Assembly (NCBI RefSeq): GCF_001651865.1
Contig: NZ_LPUX01000068.1
Span: forward strand, 62,001-126,000
Origin: Sinorhizobium glycinis
GTDB taxonomy: Bacteria; Pseudomonadota; Alphaproteobacteria; Rhizobiales; Rhizobiaceae
Length of the DNA stretch: 64,000 nucleotides
Direction: 5' to 3'
The notes beneath the pieces were generated by a model, which made no database searches, had not been told where the DNA came from, and was given only the letters and a program-made list of their open reading frames with translations. The translations under genes were made by a program, and so were the position numbers. Shown piece after piece: positions 31,039-38,770 of this stretch (the stretch's first letter is position 1; each line of letters begins with the position of its first letter).

Positions 31039-32499
31039 ATGTCGCAGCAACTGTCCGTTTTCCCGGCTTTCTTTCGCGTCGCGCAGAAGAGCGTGGCGGT
31101 GTTCGGCAATGGGGACGAGGCCTTCGCCAAGGTGCGGCTGCTGCTGAACACCGAAGCGCGCATCCTCGCCTATGCGGATCAGCCGGAGCCGGCGTTCGAG
31201 GCTTTCCTGAAGGAAAAGAATATCGAGACGGTTCGCGAACCCTTTGCCGATCACCAGGTCGAAGGCGCCGTACTGGTCTTTGCGGCGACCGGCGATGCGG
31301 CTGCCGACCGGGTGATCGTCACTGCAGCCCGCGAGCGCAAGATCCCTGCGAACGCCGTCGACCAGCCGGACTATTGCGATTTTCTGACGCCGGCGCTCGT
31401 CAACCGCGCACCGGTCGCCGTTGCGATCGGCACGGAAGGAGCGGGGCCCGTTCTGGCGCAAATGATCCGCGCGCAGATTGACCAGTTGCTGTCGCCCTCG
31501 CTCGGCATAGTCGCGTCGTTGGCCGCGAGTTACCGCGAGGCCGTGGATCGGCTTATTCCACGCGGCGTGGCGCGCCGCATCTTCTGGCGGCGCTTCTTTT
31601 CGGGGCCGGTGGCCGATCATGTCGCGCTCGGCGATCTCGCTTCCGCCCGTCGCGTGGCCTCCCGGCTGCTGGATGCGGCCGACCGCGTTTCCGGGCATGT
31701 CTGGCTGGTCGGTGCCGGTCCGGGTGCCGAGGATCTGCTGACGCTGAGGGCGCAGCGGGTGATGATGGAAGCGGACGCCATCGTCTATGACGCGCTGGTG
31801 CCGCAGGCGATCGTCGACATGGGCCGCCGCGATGCCGAGCGGCTTTCGGTCGGCAAGCGCAAGGGATGCCACACCAAGTCGCAGGACGAGATCAACCATC
31901 TGCTGGTGAAGCTCGCCAAGGAAGGCAAGCGCGTCGTGCGGTTGAAATCCGGCGATCCGCTGATCTTCGGCCGCGCCGGCGAGGAGATGGCCGCCCTGCG
32001 CGAGGCCGGCGTGACCTACGAGATCGTCCCCGGCATCACCTCGGCCTTTGCCGCCGCGGCGGATTTCGAACTGCCGCTGACGCTGCGCGGCGTCGCATCG
32101 TCGCTGGTCTTCACGACCGGTCACGATCTCGCCGGCGACGTACTTCCCGACTGGGCGCGGCTTGCCGTTTCCGGCGCGACGATCGCTGTTTATATGGGGC
32201 GCACGGTGGCCGCTTCGGTCGCGAGCCGGCTGATGCAGGCCGGACTGCCGGCAGAGACGACCGTGGCCGTCATCGAGAATGCCAGCCGCGCCGAGCGGCG
32301 CTTGCTGCACGGCATCCTTCGTGAACTGCCGGATCTCGAGAACCGGACGGAGCTCGACGGCCCGGTCATGGTGATTATCGGCGACGCGGTCGCCGGCGCA
32401 AATTTTGATCGGTCGGAGCCGCTCGCTGCCGCCCGGCGCCATAATGCCGATGCAGGCGAGACTTCCGGCGCGAAACGCGCCGAACAGATTTTGAACTGA
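31039..32499 (+). CDS. cysG: Siroheme synthase (trifunctional CysG)
   Basis: This 486-residue protein combines a precorrin-2 dehydrogenase/ferrochelatase module (about 1-210) and uroporphyrinogen-III C-methyltransferase (about 215-470). The second part shows VWLVGAGPGAEDLLTLRA, DALVPQAIVDM, RLKSGDPLIFGRAGEE and EIVPGITSAFAAAA, all classic SUMT motifs. The N-terminal NAD loop reads VFGNGDEAFAKVRLLL, a departure from the usual GGGxVA pattern. Siroheme is the cofactor of the sulfite reductase encoded two genes downstream. The gene runs into DUF2849 ten bases later, so the module is one operon. Confidence 0.94.
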   Translation: MSQQLSVFPAFFRVAQKSVAVFGNGDEAFAKVRLLLNTEARILAYADQPEPAFEAFLKEKNIETVREPFADHQVEGAVLVFAATGDAAADRVIVTAARERKIPANAVDQPDYCDFLTPALVNRAPVAVAIGTEGAGPVLAQMIRAQIDQLLSPSLGIVASLAASYREAVDRLIPRGVARRIFWRRFFSGPVADHVALGDLASARRVASRLLDAADRVSGHVWLVGAGPGAEDLLTLRAQRVMMEADAIVYDALVPQAIVDMGRRDAERLSVGKRKGCHTKSQDEINHLLVKLAKEGKRVVRLKSGDPLIFGRAGEEMAALREAGVTYEIVPGITSAFAAAADFELPLTLRGVASSLVFTTGHDLAGDVLPDWARLAVSGATIAVYMGRTVAASVASRLMQAGLPAETTVAVIENASRAERRLLHGILRELPDLENRTELDGPVMVIIGDAVAGANFDRSEPLAAARRHNADAGETSGAKRAEQILN

Positions 32500-32509
32500 G
32501 GATGACGTG

Positions 32510-32827
32510 ATGGTGAGCAAGGTTTTGACGGCAAATCGCTTGGCGGATGGCATTTCCGTCTGGCTCGACGCCTCCGGCAACTGGGTGGAGTCGCTGCAGG
32601 AGGCCTTCATCGCCCGTCATGCGGAGGCCGTCGCCGCCCTCGAGGCAACCGGCAAAGCCGCTTTCGCCGACAACAAGGTCGTCGATGTCAATGTCGTTGA
32701 CGTGGAAGAAGTAGACGGCATACTCCGGCCGCTTCGCATGCGTGAGCGGATCCGCGCGGAAGGCCCGTCGATCGCCTATGCCCCCGGATATCACGGGCTT
32801 GCCGGCCCCAAGAACTTTGCTGCCTGA
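32510..32827 (+). CDS. DUF2849-domain protein
   Basis: This 105-residue acidic protein begins VSKVLTANRLADGISVWLD and ends in SIAYAPGYHGLAGPKNFAA. I recognise it as DUF2849, a family found next to siroheme-dependent reductase genes in alphaproteobacteria. There are no membrane segments, cysteines or known catalytic motifs. It starts 11 bases after cysG and ends 14 bases before cysI. A role in sulfite reductase assembly or electron delivery is inference from that location. A GTG at 32507 is an alternative start. Confidence 0.8.
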   Translation: MVSKVLTANRLADGISVWLDASGNWVESLQEAFIARHAEAVAALEATGKAAFADNKVVDVNVVDVEEVDGILRPLRMRERIRAEGPSIAYAPGYHGLAGPKNFAA

Positions 32828-32841
32828 GGACCTGAGCTTCC

Positions 32842-34515
32842 ATGTACCGTTACGACGAATTCGATCACGCCTTCGTATCCGCACGCGTCGAGCAGTTCCG
32901 CGACCAGGTCCAGCGGCGACTGTCCGGTGAACTGGCCGAGGATGCCTTCAAGCCGCTGCGCCTGATGAACGGCGTCTACCTGCAGCTTCACGCCTACATG
33001 CTCCGCGTCGCCATTCCCTACGGCACACTGTCGAGCCGCCAGATGCGCATGCTCGCCCATATCGCCCGTAAATACGACCGCGGCTATGGTCATTTCACCA
33101 CGCGGCAGAACATCCAGTACAACTGGCCGCGCCTTTCCGACACGCCGGACATCCTGAAGGATCTGGCAAGCGTCGAAATGCACGCGCTGCAGACCTCCGG
33201 CAACTGCATACGCAACGTCACGGCGGACCATTTCGCCGGTGCGGCGGCGGACGAGGTCGCCGATCCGCGCCCCTATGCGGAGATCCTGCGGCAATGGTCG
33301 AGCGTCCATCCGGAGTTCTCGTTCCTGCCGCGCAAGTTCAAGATCGCCGTCACCGGCGCCGAGCGCGACCGCGCCGCCATCCAGGTGCATGACATCGGCC
33401 TGCATCTGAAGAAGGACGACAACGGCAAGCTCGGCTTTGCGGTCTATGTCGGCGGTGGACAGGGCCGCACGCCGATGATCGCCAAGAAGATCCGCGACTT
33501 CCTGCCGGAAGAGGATCTGCTTTCCTACACGACGGCGATCATGCGCGTTTACAACCTCCATGGCCGACGCGACAACAAGTACAAGGCGCGCATCAAGATC
33601 CTCGTGCACGAGACCGGCGCGGAGGAACTGGCCCGTCAGGTCGAGGTCGAATTCGCCAGCCTCAAGGATACCGAACTGAAGCTGCCCGACGCCGACATCC
33701 AGGCGATCGCCTCCTATTTCGCGCCGCCGGCGCTGCCGAACCGTGCGGAAGGCTGGGGCAATCTGGCCCGCTGGAAGAAGGCCGATGACGGATTCGCTCA
33801 GTGGGTCCACCAGAACGTCCAGCCGCACAAGCATCCGGACTATGGCATGGTGACGATCTCGCTGAAGCCGATCGGCGGAATTCCGGGCGACGCGACCGAC
33901 AGCCAGATGGACGTCGTGGCCGATATCGCCGAGGAATATGCCTTCGACGAGATCCGCGTCAGCCACGAACAGAACCTGATCCTGCCGCATGTGGCGCTGG
34001 CAGACCTGGAACCGGTCTACCGTGCGCTGGTTGCCGCGGGCCTCGCGACCGCCAATGCGGGCCTCATCACGGATATCATCGCCTGTCCCGGGCTCGACTA
34101 CTGCGCGCTTGCCAACGCGCGCTCGATCCCCGTGGCGCAGGAGATTTCCAACCGCTTCGGCTCGTTCGAGCGGCAGGCCGAAATCGGCGAGCTGAAGATC
34201 AAGATCTCGGGCTGCATCAATGCCTGCGGTCACCACCATGTCGGCCATATCGGCCTCCTGGGCGTGGAGAAGAAGGGCGCCGAGCTCTATCAGATCACGC
34301 TCGGCGGCTCCGGCGACGAGAACACCTCGATCGGCGAGATCATCGGCCGTGGCTTCGAGCCGGAGAAGGTAACGGACGCGGTGGAGACGATCGTCGACAC
34401 TTATCTTGGCCTGCGCCGCGACAAGTCGGAGACCTTCCTCGAAGCCTATCGCCGCGTCGGGCCGCAGCCTTTCAAGGATGCGCTTTACGGTGGCGGCGCC
34501 CAGGAAGCCGCGTGA
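32842..34515 (+). CDS. cysI: Assimilatory sulfite reductase, siroheme hemoprotein subunit (nitrite/sulfite reductase family)
   Basis: At 557 residues this is a siroheme/4Fe-4S reductase. It has two ferredoxin-like half domains and the cluster ligands Cys415, Cys421 (ACPGLDYCALANARS), Cys458 and Cys462 (SGCINACGHHHVGHIG), the CX5C-Xn-CX3C pattern of the family. It reduces sulfite to sulfide for cysteine synthesis. Nitrite reduction cannot be excluded from sequence, but the neighbours point to sulfur. There is no CysJ flavoprotein beside it; electrons may come from ferredoxin or flavodoxin and the reductase encoded 0.7 kb downstream. Its stop overlaps a GTG of the next frame. Confidence 0.94.
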   Translation: MYRYDEFDHAFVSARVEQFRDQVQRRLSGELAEDAFKPLRLMNGVYLQLHAYMLRVAIPYGTLSSRQMRMLAHIARKYDRGYGHFTTRQNIQYNWPRLSDTPDILKDLASVEMHALQTSGNCIRNVTADHFAGAAADEVADPRPYAEILRQWSSVHPEFSFLPRKFKIAVTGAERDRAAIQVHDIGLHLKKDDNGKLGFAVYVGGGQGRTPMIAKKIRDFLPEEDLLSYTTAIMRVYNLHGRRDNKYKARIKILVHETGAEELARQVEVEFASLKDTELKLPDADIQAIASYFAPPALPNRAEGWGNLARWKKADDGFAQWVHQNVQPHKHPDYGMVTISLKPIGGIPGDATDSQMDVVADIAEEYAFDEIRVSHEQNLILPHVALADLEPVYRALVAAGLATANAGLITDIIACPGLDYCALANARSIPVAQEISNRFGSFERQAEIGELKIKISGCINACGHHHVGHIGLLGVEKKGAELYQITLGGSGDENTSIGEIIGRGFEPEKVTDAVETIVDTYLGLRRDKSETFLEAYRRVGPQPFKDALYGGGAQEAA

Positions 34516-34541
34516 ACGAAGCGGCACAAGGATTTGAGAAG

Positions 34542-35039
34542 ATGACGAAAATCTGGAATGAGAGCGGCTTCGTGAACGACGACCCGTGGGTCGTCGAAAC
34601 CGAAGAGACCAAGGCCGGCTCGAACGAGAAAGCGATCCTCGGCCTCGACGCCTTCCTGGAACAGGCGGCGACTGGAGCCTTGGGCCTGGGTGTCCTGATC
34701 GCTCCTGCGGACGATGTGACACGCCTGGCGCCGCATCTCGGCCAGATCGCCCTGGTGGCGCTGGCCTTCCCCGCCTTCAATGACGGGCGCGCCTTCAGCC
34801 ACGCTTCGCTGCTGCGCAGCCGGCTGGGCTTTCAAGGCGAGGTCCGCGCCGTCGGTGACGTGCTGATCGACCAGATCCCGCTGATGCTGCGGTGTGGCAT
34901 CGACAGTTTCGCGGTGACGAATGCGACGGCAATCAAGAGGCTCTCGGAAGCGCGCCTGCCGGGCATCGCCAACCATTATCAGCCGACGGCAAAACCGTCG
35001 ACCGACGCCAAATCCTACAGCTGGCGACGGGTCTCGTAA
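34542..35039 (+). CDS. DUF934-family protein (CysH/CysI-associated)
   Basis: This 165-residue protein starts MTKIWNESGFVNDDPWV and contains LGVLIAPADDV, LVALAFPAFNDGRAFSHASLLRSR and GFQGEVRAVGDVLIDQIPLMLRCG. That is the DUF934 signature (oxidoreductase-associated proteins next to sulfite reductase). The family has no established activity; the conserved NDGR-FS-A-LLR segment suggests a defined binding site. It is translated from the cysI operon: a GTG at 34512 overlaps the cysI stop and could serve as a longer start. It ends in SYSWRRVS. Confidence 0.85.
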   Translation: MTKIWNESGFVNDDPWVVETEETKAGSNEKAILGLDAFLEQAATGALGLGVLIAPADDVTRLAPHLGQIALVALAFPAFNDGRAFSHASLLRSRLGFQGEVRAVGDVLIDQIPLMLRCGIDSFAVTNATAIKRLSEARLPGIANHYQPTAKPSTDAKSYSWRRVS

Positions 35040-35184
35040 AAAAAACGAGGCCGCGACAGTGTGAAGCAAGCCGAAATGCTCGAAAGCGCCTATATTTGGA
35101 AGGGAATTCCTTTCAATCTGCCAAGGCTTGGAATATCCGCTCGTAGTTGATAAAAAGCCTCACCATTACAGGACTGAAGCCACG

Positions 35185-35997
35185 ATGAATGCGCCGGCAA
35201 AAAAGGAAGAGTTCGCGGTACAGGCACCGGCGGGTGTCTTCGCCGAAACGGTCACGAGCGTCGAACACTATACGGACCGGCTCTTCCGCTTTCGCATGAC
35301 GCGCCCGCAGGAGTTTCGCTTCCGCTCCGGCGAGTTCGCGATGATCGGCCTGATGGTCGGCGACAAGCCGGTCTATCGTGCCTATTCGATCGCAAGCCCC
35401 GCCTGGGACGAGGAACTGGAATTCTTCTCGATCAAGGTGCCGGACGGTCCGCTGACCTCGCATCTGCAGACGATCAAGCCGGGTGACCAGGTGCTGATGC
35501 GCAAGAAGCCGACGGGCACGCTGGTGCTCGACGCGCTGGTGCCCGGCCGTAGGCTCTACATGTTCTCGACCGGCACGGGCATTGCTCCCTTTGCGAGCCT
35601 GATGCGCGATCCGGAGACCTACGAGAAGTTCGAGGAGGTCATCCTCACCCATACCTGCCGCGACGTGGCGGAACTGAAATACGGCTTCGATCTCGTGGAT
35701 GAAATCCGCAATCACGAGTTCCTGAACGAAATCGTCGGCGACAAGCTGCGCCACTATGCGACGGTGACGCGCGAAGACTATCCCTTCAAGGGCCGGATCA
35801 CCGATCTGATGACGAACGGCAAGTTCTTCGCCGACCTTGGCCTGCCGCCGCTCGACCCGGCGATCGACCGCGGCATGATCTGCGGCTCGACGGCCATGCT
35901 CAAGGACACCAAGGAGATCCTCGAGGCAGCGGGTCTGACCGAGGGGGCCAACAACAAGCCGGCCGAATTCGTCATCGAGCGCGCATTCGTCGGCTGA
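35185..35997 (+). CDS. fpr: Ferredoxin/flavodoxin-NADP reductase
   Basis: This 270-residue FAD enzyme has the FNR layout. The FAD-binding motif is RAYSIASPAWDEELEFFSI at about residues 68-86. The GDQVLMRKKPTGTLVLD strand region follows, then the NADP-binding MFSTGTGIAPFASLMRDPE and MICGSTAMLKDT. The C terminus ending in ERAFVG is typical of the bacterial subclass. It would pass electrons from NADPH to ferredoxin or flavodoxin, and here plausibly to the sulfite reductase just upstream. ATG 35185 follows GGACTGAAG. It is separated from the DUF934 gene by 145 bases, so it may have its own promoter. Confidence 0.95.
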   Translation: MNAPAKKEEFAVQAPAGVFAETVTSVEHYTDRLFRFRMTRPQEFRFRSGEFAMIGLMVGDKPVYRAYSIASPAWDEELEFFSIKVPDGPLTSHLQTIKPGDQVLMRKKPTGTLVLDALVPGRRLYMFSTGTGIAPFASLMRDPETYEKFEEVILTHTCRDVAELKYGFDLVDEIRNHEFLNEIVGDKLRHYATVTREDYPFKGRITDLMTNGKFFADLGLPPLDPAIDRGMICGSTAMLKDTKEILEAAGLTEGANNKPAEFVIERAFVG

Positions 35998-36020
35998 CGA
36001 AGCCAATCTGATCGGAACGG

Positions 36021-36050
36021 GAGGTGCATCGGGTGATGCGCCTCTTTTCG
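36021..36050 (+). terminator. Terminator after fpr
   Basis: GAGGTGCATC and GATGCGCCTC pair with one G-U over a GGGT loop, followed by TTTTCGTTT. It lies 23 bases past the fpr stop. Confidence 0.8.
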
Positions 36051-36080
36051 TTTGGTCGGCGCGCCGCGGCAAAGCGGCCC

Positions 36081-36169
36081 AAAGCGCGTCGCATTAAACG
36101 TATTCACGCGGCGCGCTTTAGGACATTGTTCTTATGCAAAACCGCTACGCACTTTTGGCCGACATGCAT
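36081..36169. repeat. Dispersed intergenic repeat, copy B
   Basis: The left part is a hairpin (AAAGCGCGTCGC / GCGGCGCGCTTT, 36081-36120). The right part, 36137-36169, shares 29 of 33 bases with 10724-10756. The last base of the repeat is the third base of the stop codon of the neighbouring GntR-type gene (TTA at 36169-36171, read on the minus strand). Confidence 0.75.
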
Positions 36170-36786
36170 TAGCCGTCGGCGAGATAATCCATCAGCTGAG
36201 ACATGGAGGCGGCAGCGCCGGCAGCGTCGGCCGTCTCGATCGCGCGCATCACCTTCACGTGGCGCTCCACCGATCCTTTCATCTTCTCCGGCGAGGCGGA
36301 CGCGAACCAGATGCGACGCGCATGGGTCTGCAGCGGTGCCAGCGCCGCCGTCAGAAACCGGTTCGGACAAGCCTCTTCCATCACCTCGTCGAACACCTTG
36401 TCGGCTATCAGAAAGCCCTCAAGGTCGCTACGCCCGGCACAGTCGGCCATCTGTTGCCTGCAGTCGCTTATCACCTGACGGGTCTCGGCGGTCGCATGCT
36501 CCGCCACAAGGGCTGCCGCCAACGGTTCAAGCTGTTGGCGCGTCTGCATCACATGAATCCGGTCGTCCGGTCGGATGCGGCTGATCTCAAGGCCGACCCG
36601 CGGGCGAACCTCGATCAGGCCCTGCCAGGCGAGTTTCTGGATCGCCTCCCGGACCGGCGTGCGGCCATGGTTGGCGAGTTCCAAGAGCTGCCGTTCGGTG
36701 ACGAGCGTTCCCGGCTTCAGCTTCAAGGTGACGATAAGGCGTTCGAGCGCCAGATAGGCGAGGTGGGCCTGGGATTGAGATGACAT
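36169..36786 (-). CDS. GntR-family regulator with FCD effector domain
   Basis: This 205-residue regulator has an N-terminal winged helix (LALERLIVTLKLKPGTLVTE with RTPVREAIQKLAWQGLIEV) and a C-terminal FCD domain (residues about 75-205). The FCD part shows the acidic and His metal/ligand-binding residues typical of organic-acid sensing members (FDEVMEEACPN, ERHVKVMRAIE). It is divergent from a DapA-like gene with a pair of TGATATATCA operators in the 90-base gap, so it probably controls both that gene and itself. The effector is likely a small carboxylic acid, but this is inference. Confidence 0.9.
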   Translation of the reverse strand: MSSQSQAHLAYLALERLIVTLKLKPGTLVTERQLLELANHGRTPVREAIQKLAWQGLIEVRPRVGLEISRIRPDDRIHVMQTRQQLEPLAAALVAEHATAETRQVISDCRQQMADCAGRSDLEGFLIADKVFDEVMEEACPNRFLTAALAPLQTHARRIWFASASPEKMKGSVERHVKVMRAIETADAAGAAASMSQLMDYLADG

Positions 36787-36801
36787 GAACGTCCTTGTGC
36801 T

Positions 36802-36861
36802 TGTGATATATCAGAGATTGACACAGTTCCGAAATCGTGGCAAGTAAGCTGATATATCACA
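36802..36861. promoter_or_regulatory. Twin GntR-type operators between the regulator and the dapA-like gene
   Basis: TGTGATATATCAG (36802-36814) and CTGATATATCACA (36849-36861) are exact 13-bp inverted repeats of each other. Each contains the palindrome TGATATATCA, at 36804-36813 and 36850-36859. Their centres are 46 bp apart, about 4.4 helical turns. This is the expected form for a GntR/FCD dimer site present twice in a divergent promoter region. Confidence 0.8.
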
Positions 36862-36876
36862 CAAAGGAGGCTTGCC

Positions 36877-37770
36877 ATGTGGCGCGGCGTATTTCCGGCA
36901 GTAACGACGAAATTCACGACTGAGGGCGACCTCGACAAGGCCGAGATGGAGCGCTGCTTCGCGCTGCAGTTCGAGGCGGATGTCGATGGGATGATCGTCT
37001 GCGGCTCGCTCGGCGAGAACATGACGCTGGAGGCGGAAGAAAAGATCGACATCCTCAAGATCGCCAAGTCGGTCGCCGGCGGCAAGCCGGTGCTGATGAC
37101 CATATGCGAAAGTGCCACGCGCCGCGGCGAAGCGGCGGCAAGGGCGGCCGCCAAGGCCGGCGCCGACGGCCTTATGGTTCTGCCGGGCGTGCCCTATAAA
37201 TCGGCCCCCGCCGAGACGCTCGCCCACGTTCAGGCGGTCGCTGCCGCGGGCGGGCTGCCGATCATGGTTTATAACAACCCGGTCGCCTACGGCGTTGATG
37301 TCACGCTCTCGATGTTCGACGAACTGGCCAAGAATGAGCTTGTCGTCGCGATGAAGGAATCGACCGACGATATCCGTCGCGTCACCGACGTTCTGACCCG
37401 CTTCGGCGAGCGTTTCGACTGCTTCACCGGCGTCGACAATCTGGCGCTCGAAAGCCTGCTGATGGGCGCCCATGGCTGGGTCGCCGGCCTCGTCGTTGCC
37501 TTCCCGAAGGAGACGGTTGCGATCTGGAAGCTGGTCCAGGCGGGGCGCCTCGAAGAGGCGAGGGCGATATACCGCTGGTTCCGTCCGCTGCTCGATCTCG
37601 ACGTCTCCACCAATCTCGTCCAGAACATCAAGCTCGCCGAGGTCTTCGCGATCGATTCCAATGATCGGGTCCGTGCGCCGCGGCTGCCGCTCGCCGGTGC
37701 CGAACGTCAGCGGGTCGAAGGAATTATCGAAGCGGCACTTGCCAAGCGTCCGGCGCTGCCGGCTTTCTAA
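36877..37770 (+). CDS. DapA-family (class I aldolase) protein
   Basis: This 297-residue TIM-barrel protein of the dihydrodipicolinate synthase/N-acetylneuraminate lyase family has the Schiff-base Lys160 in AMKESTDD and Tyr132 in VYNNP, which carries the proton relay. GSLGENMTLEAEE stands where DapA has GTTGES. The residue equal to Arg138 of E. coli DapA, which binds the aspartate-semialdehyde carboxylate, is Ala here (YNNPVAY). It is therefore unlikely to be the lysine enzyme; family members cleave or form other 2-keto acids, including sugar acids and hydroxyproline-derived ketoacids. The divergent GntR regulator supports a catabolic role. Confidence 0.85.
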   Translation: MWRGVFPAVTTKFTTEGDLDKAEMERCFALQFEADVDGMIVCGSLGENMTLEAEEKIDILKIAKSVAGGKPVLMTICESATRRGEAAARAAAKAGADGLMVLPGVPYKSAPAETLAHVQAVAAAGGLPIMVYNNPVAYGVDVTLSMFDELAKNELVVAMKESTDDIRRVTDVLTRFGERFDCFTGVDNLALESLLMGAHGWVAGLVVAFPKETVAIWKLVQAGRLEEARAIYRWFRPLLDLDVSTNLVQNIKLAEVFAIDSNDRVRAPRLPLAGAERQRVEGIIEAALAKRPALPAF

Positions 37771-37794
37771 GCTGGATATTGTACCAGCGGCGGC

Positions 37795-37902
37795 GCCTCA
37801 TCCGGCTGCCGCCACCTTCTCCCCATTTTGATGGGGAGAAGGGACTCGTGGCGCGACCCAGGTCCCGTCTCCCCCGGCGTCGAGAGGGTTGGGGTGAGGG
37901 GC
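37795..37902. repeat. RIME-like intergenic mosaic element, copy 2
   Basis: This 108-bp block is bounded by GCCTCA and TGAGGGGC. It contains the palindrome CCTTCTCCCC/GGGGAGAAGG and a second imperfect one in the right half. Same length and layout as the element at 6143-6250. It lies between the convergent dapA-like and aapP genes. Confidence 0.8.
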
Positions 37903-37927
37903 AATTAAATCACGGTCTCTGAACTGA

Positions 37928-37957
37928 AAACGGCCCGCCTGTTCAGGCGGGCCGTTT
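37928..37957 (-). terminator. Terminator of the aap operon
   Basis: AAACGGCCCGCCTG and CAGGCGGGCCGTTT are perfect 14-bp arms around TT. On the minus strand the stem is followed by TTTCAG. It lies 24 bases beyond the aapP stop and could also stop transcription coming from the dapA-like gene. Confidence 0.85.
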
Positions 37958-37980
37958 GCGTTGGAAACTACGCTCCGAGA

Positions 37981-38757
37981 TCAGTGCAGTATCTGGCTCA
38001 GGAACAGTTTGGTGCGCTCGTGCTGCGGATTGTCGAAGAACTCGGCCGGCGAGTTCTGTTCGACGATCTGGCCCTGGTCCATGAAGATGACGCGGTTGGC
38101 GACCTGGCGCGCAAAACCCATCTCGTGAGTGACGCAGAGCATCGTCATGCCTTCTTCGGCGAGGGAGACCATGGTGTCGAGCACTTCCTTGACCATTTCC
38201 GGGTCGAGGGCCGAGGTCGGCTCGTCGAAGAGCAGGATCTTCGGCCGCATGCACAGCGAGCGGGCGATAGCGACGCGCTGCTGCTGACCGCCGGAGAGCT
38301 GGCCCGGATATTTCAGCGCCTGCTCGGGGATCTTGACGCGCTTGAGGAAATGCATGGCGATTTCCTCCGCTTCCTTCTTCGGCATCTTGCGCACCCAGAT
38401 CGGCGCGAGCGTGCAGTTTTCGAGAATCGTCAGATGCGGGAAGAGGTTGAAGTGCTGGAACACCATGCCGACCTCGCGGCGCACTTCGTCGATCTTCTTC
38501 AGGTCGTTGGTGAGCTCGATGCCATCGACGACGATCTTGCCCTTCTGGTGCTCCTCGAGGCGGTTGATGCAGCGGATCATTGTCGACTTGCCGGAGCCGG
38601 ACGGGCCGGCAATGACGATGCGCTCGCCGCGCATGACCCGGAGATTGATATCGCGCAACACGTGGAAGTCACCATACCACTTGTTCATGTTGGTGATTTC
38701 GATGGCGACATCCGTTGTCGAGACGGCCATTTTCGATGCAGTGGCAGCGTTTGCCAT
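37981..38757 (-). CDS. aapP: General L-amino acid ABC transporter, ATP-binding protein
   Basis: This 258-residue ATPase of the polar amino acid transporter family has Walker [11 protein letters not shown]-loop [11 protein letters not shown], signature [13 protein letters not shown], Walker [13 protein letters not shown] and the switch His in [11 protein letters not shown]. The N-terminal extension ([20 protein letters not shown]) is typical of AapP. It powers uptake and exchange of a broad range of L-amino acids across the inner membrane. It is last in the minus-strand order aapJ-aapQ-aapM-aapP, 13 bases after aapM. In rhizobia this system is needed for normal symbiotic nitrogen fixation. Confidence 0.97.
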   Translation of the reverse strand: MANAATASKMAVSTTDVAIEITNMNKWYGDFHVLRDINLRVMRGERIVIAGPSGSGKSTMIRCINRLEEHQKGKIVVDGIELTNDLKKIDEVRREVGMVFQHFNLFPHLTILENCTLAPIWVRKMPKKEAEEIAMHFLKRVKIPEQALKYPGQLSGGQQQRVAIARSLCMRPKILLFDEPTSALDPEMVKEVLDTMVSLAEEGMTMLCVTHEMGFARQVANRVIFMDQGQIVEQNSPAEFFDNPQHERTKLFLSQILH

Positions 38758-38770
38758 ATGTTTCCCCTTT

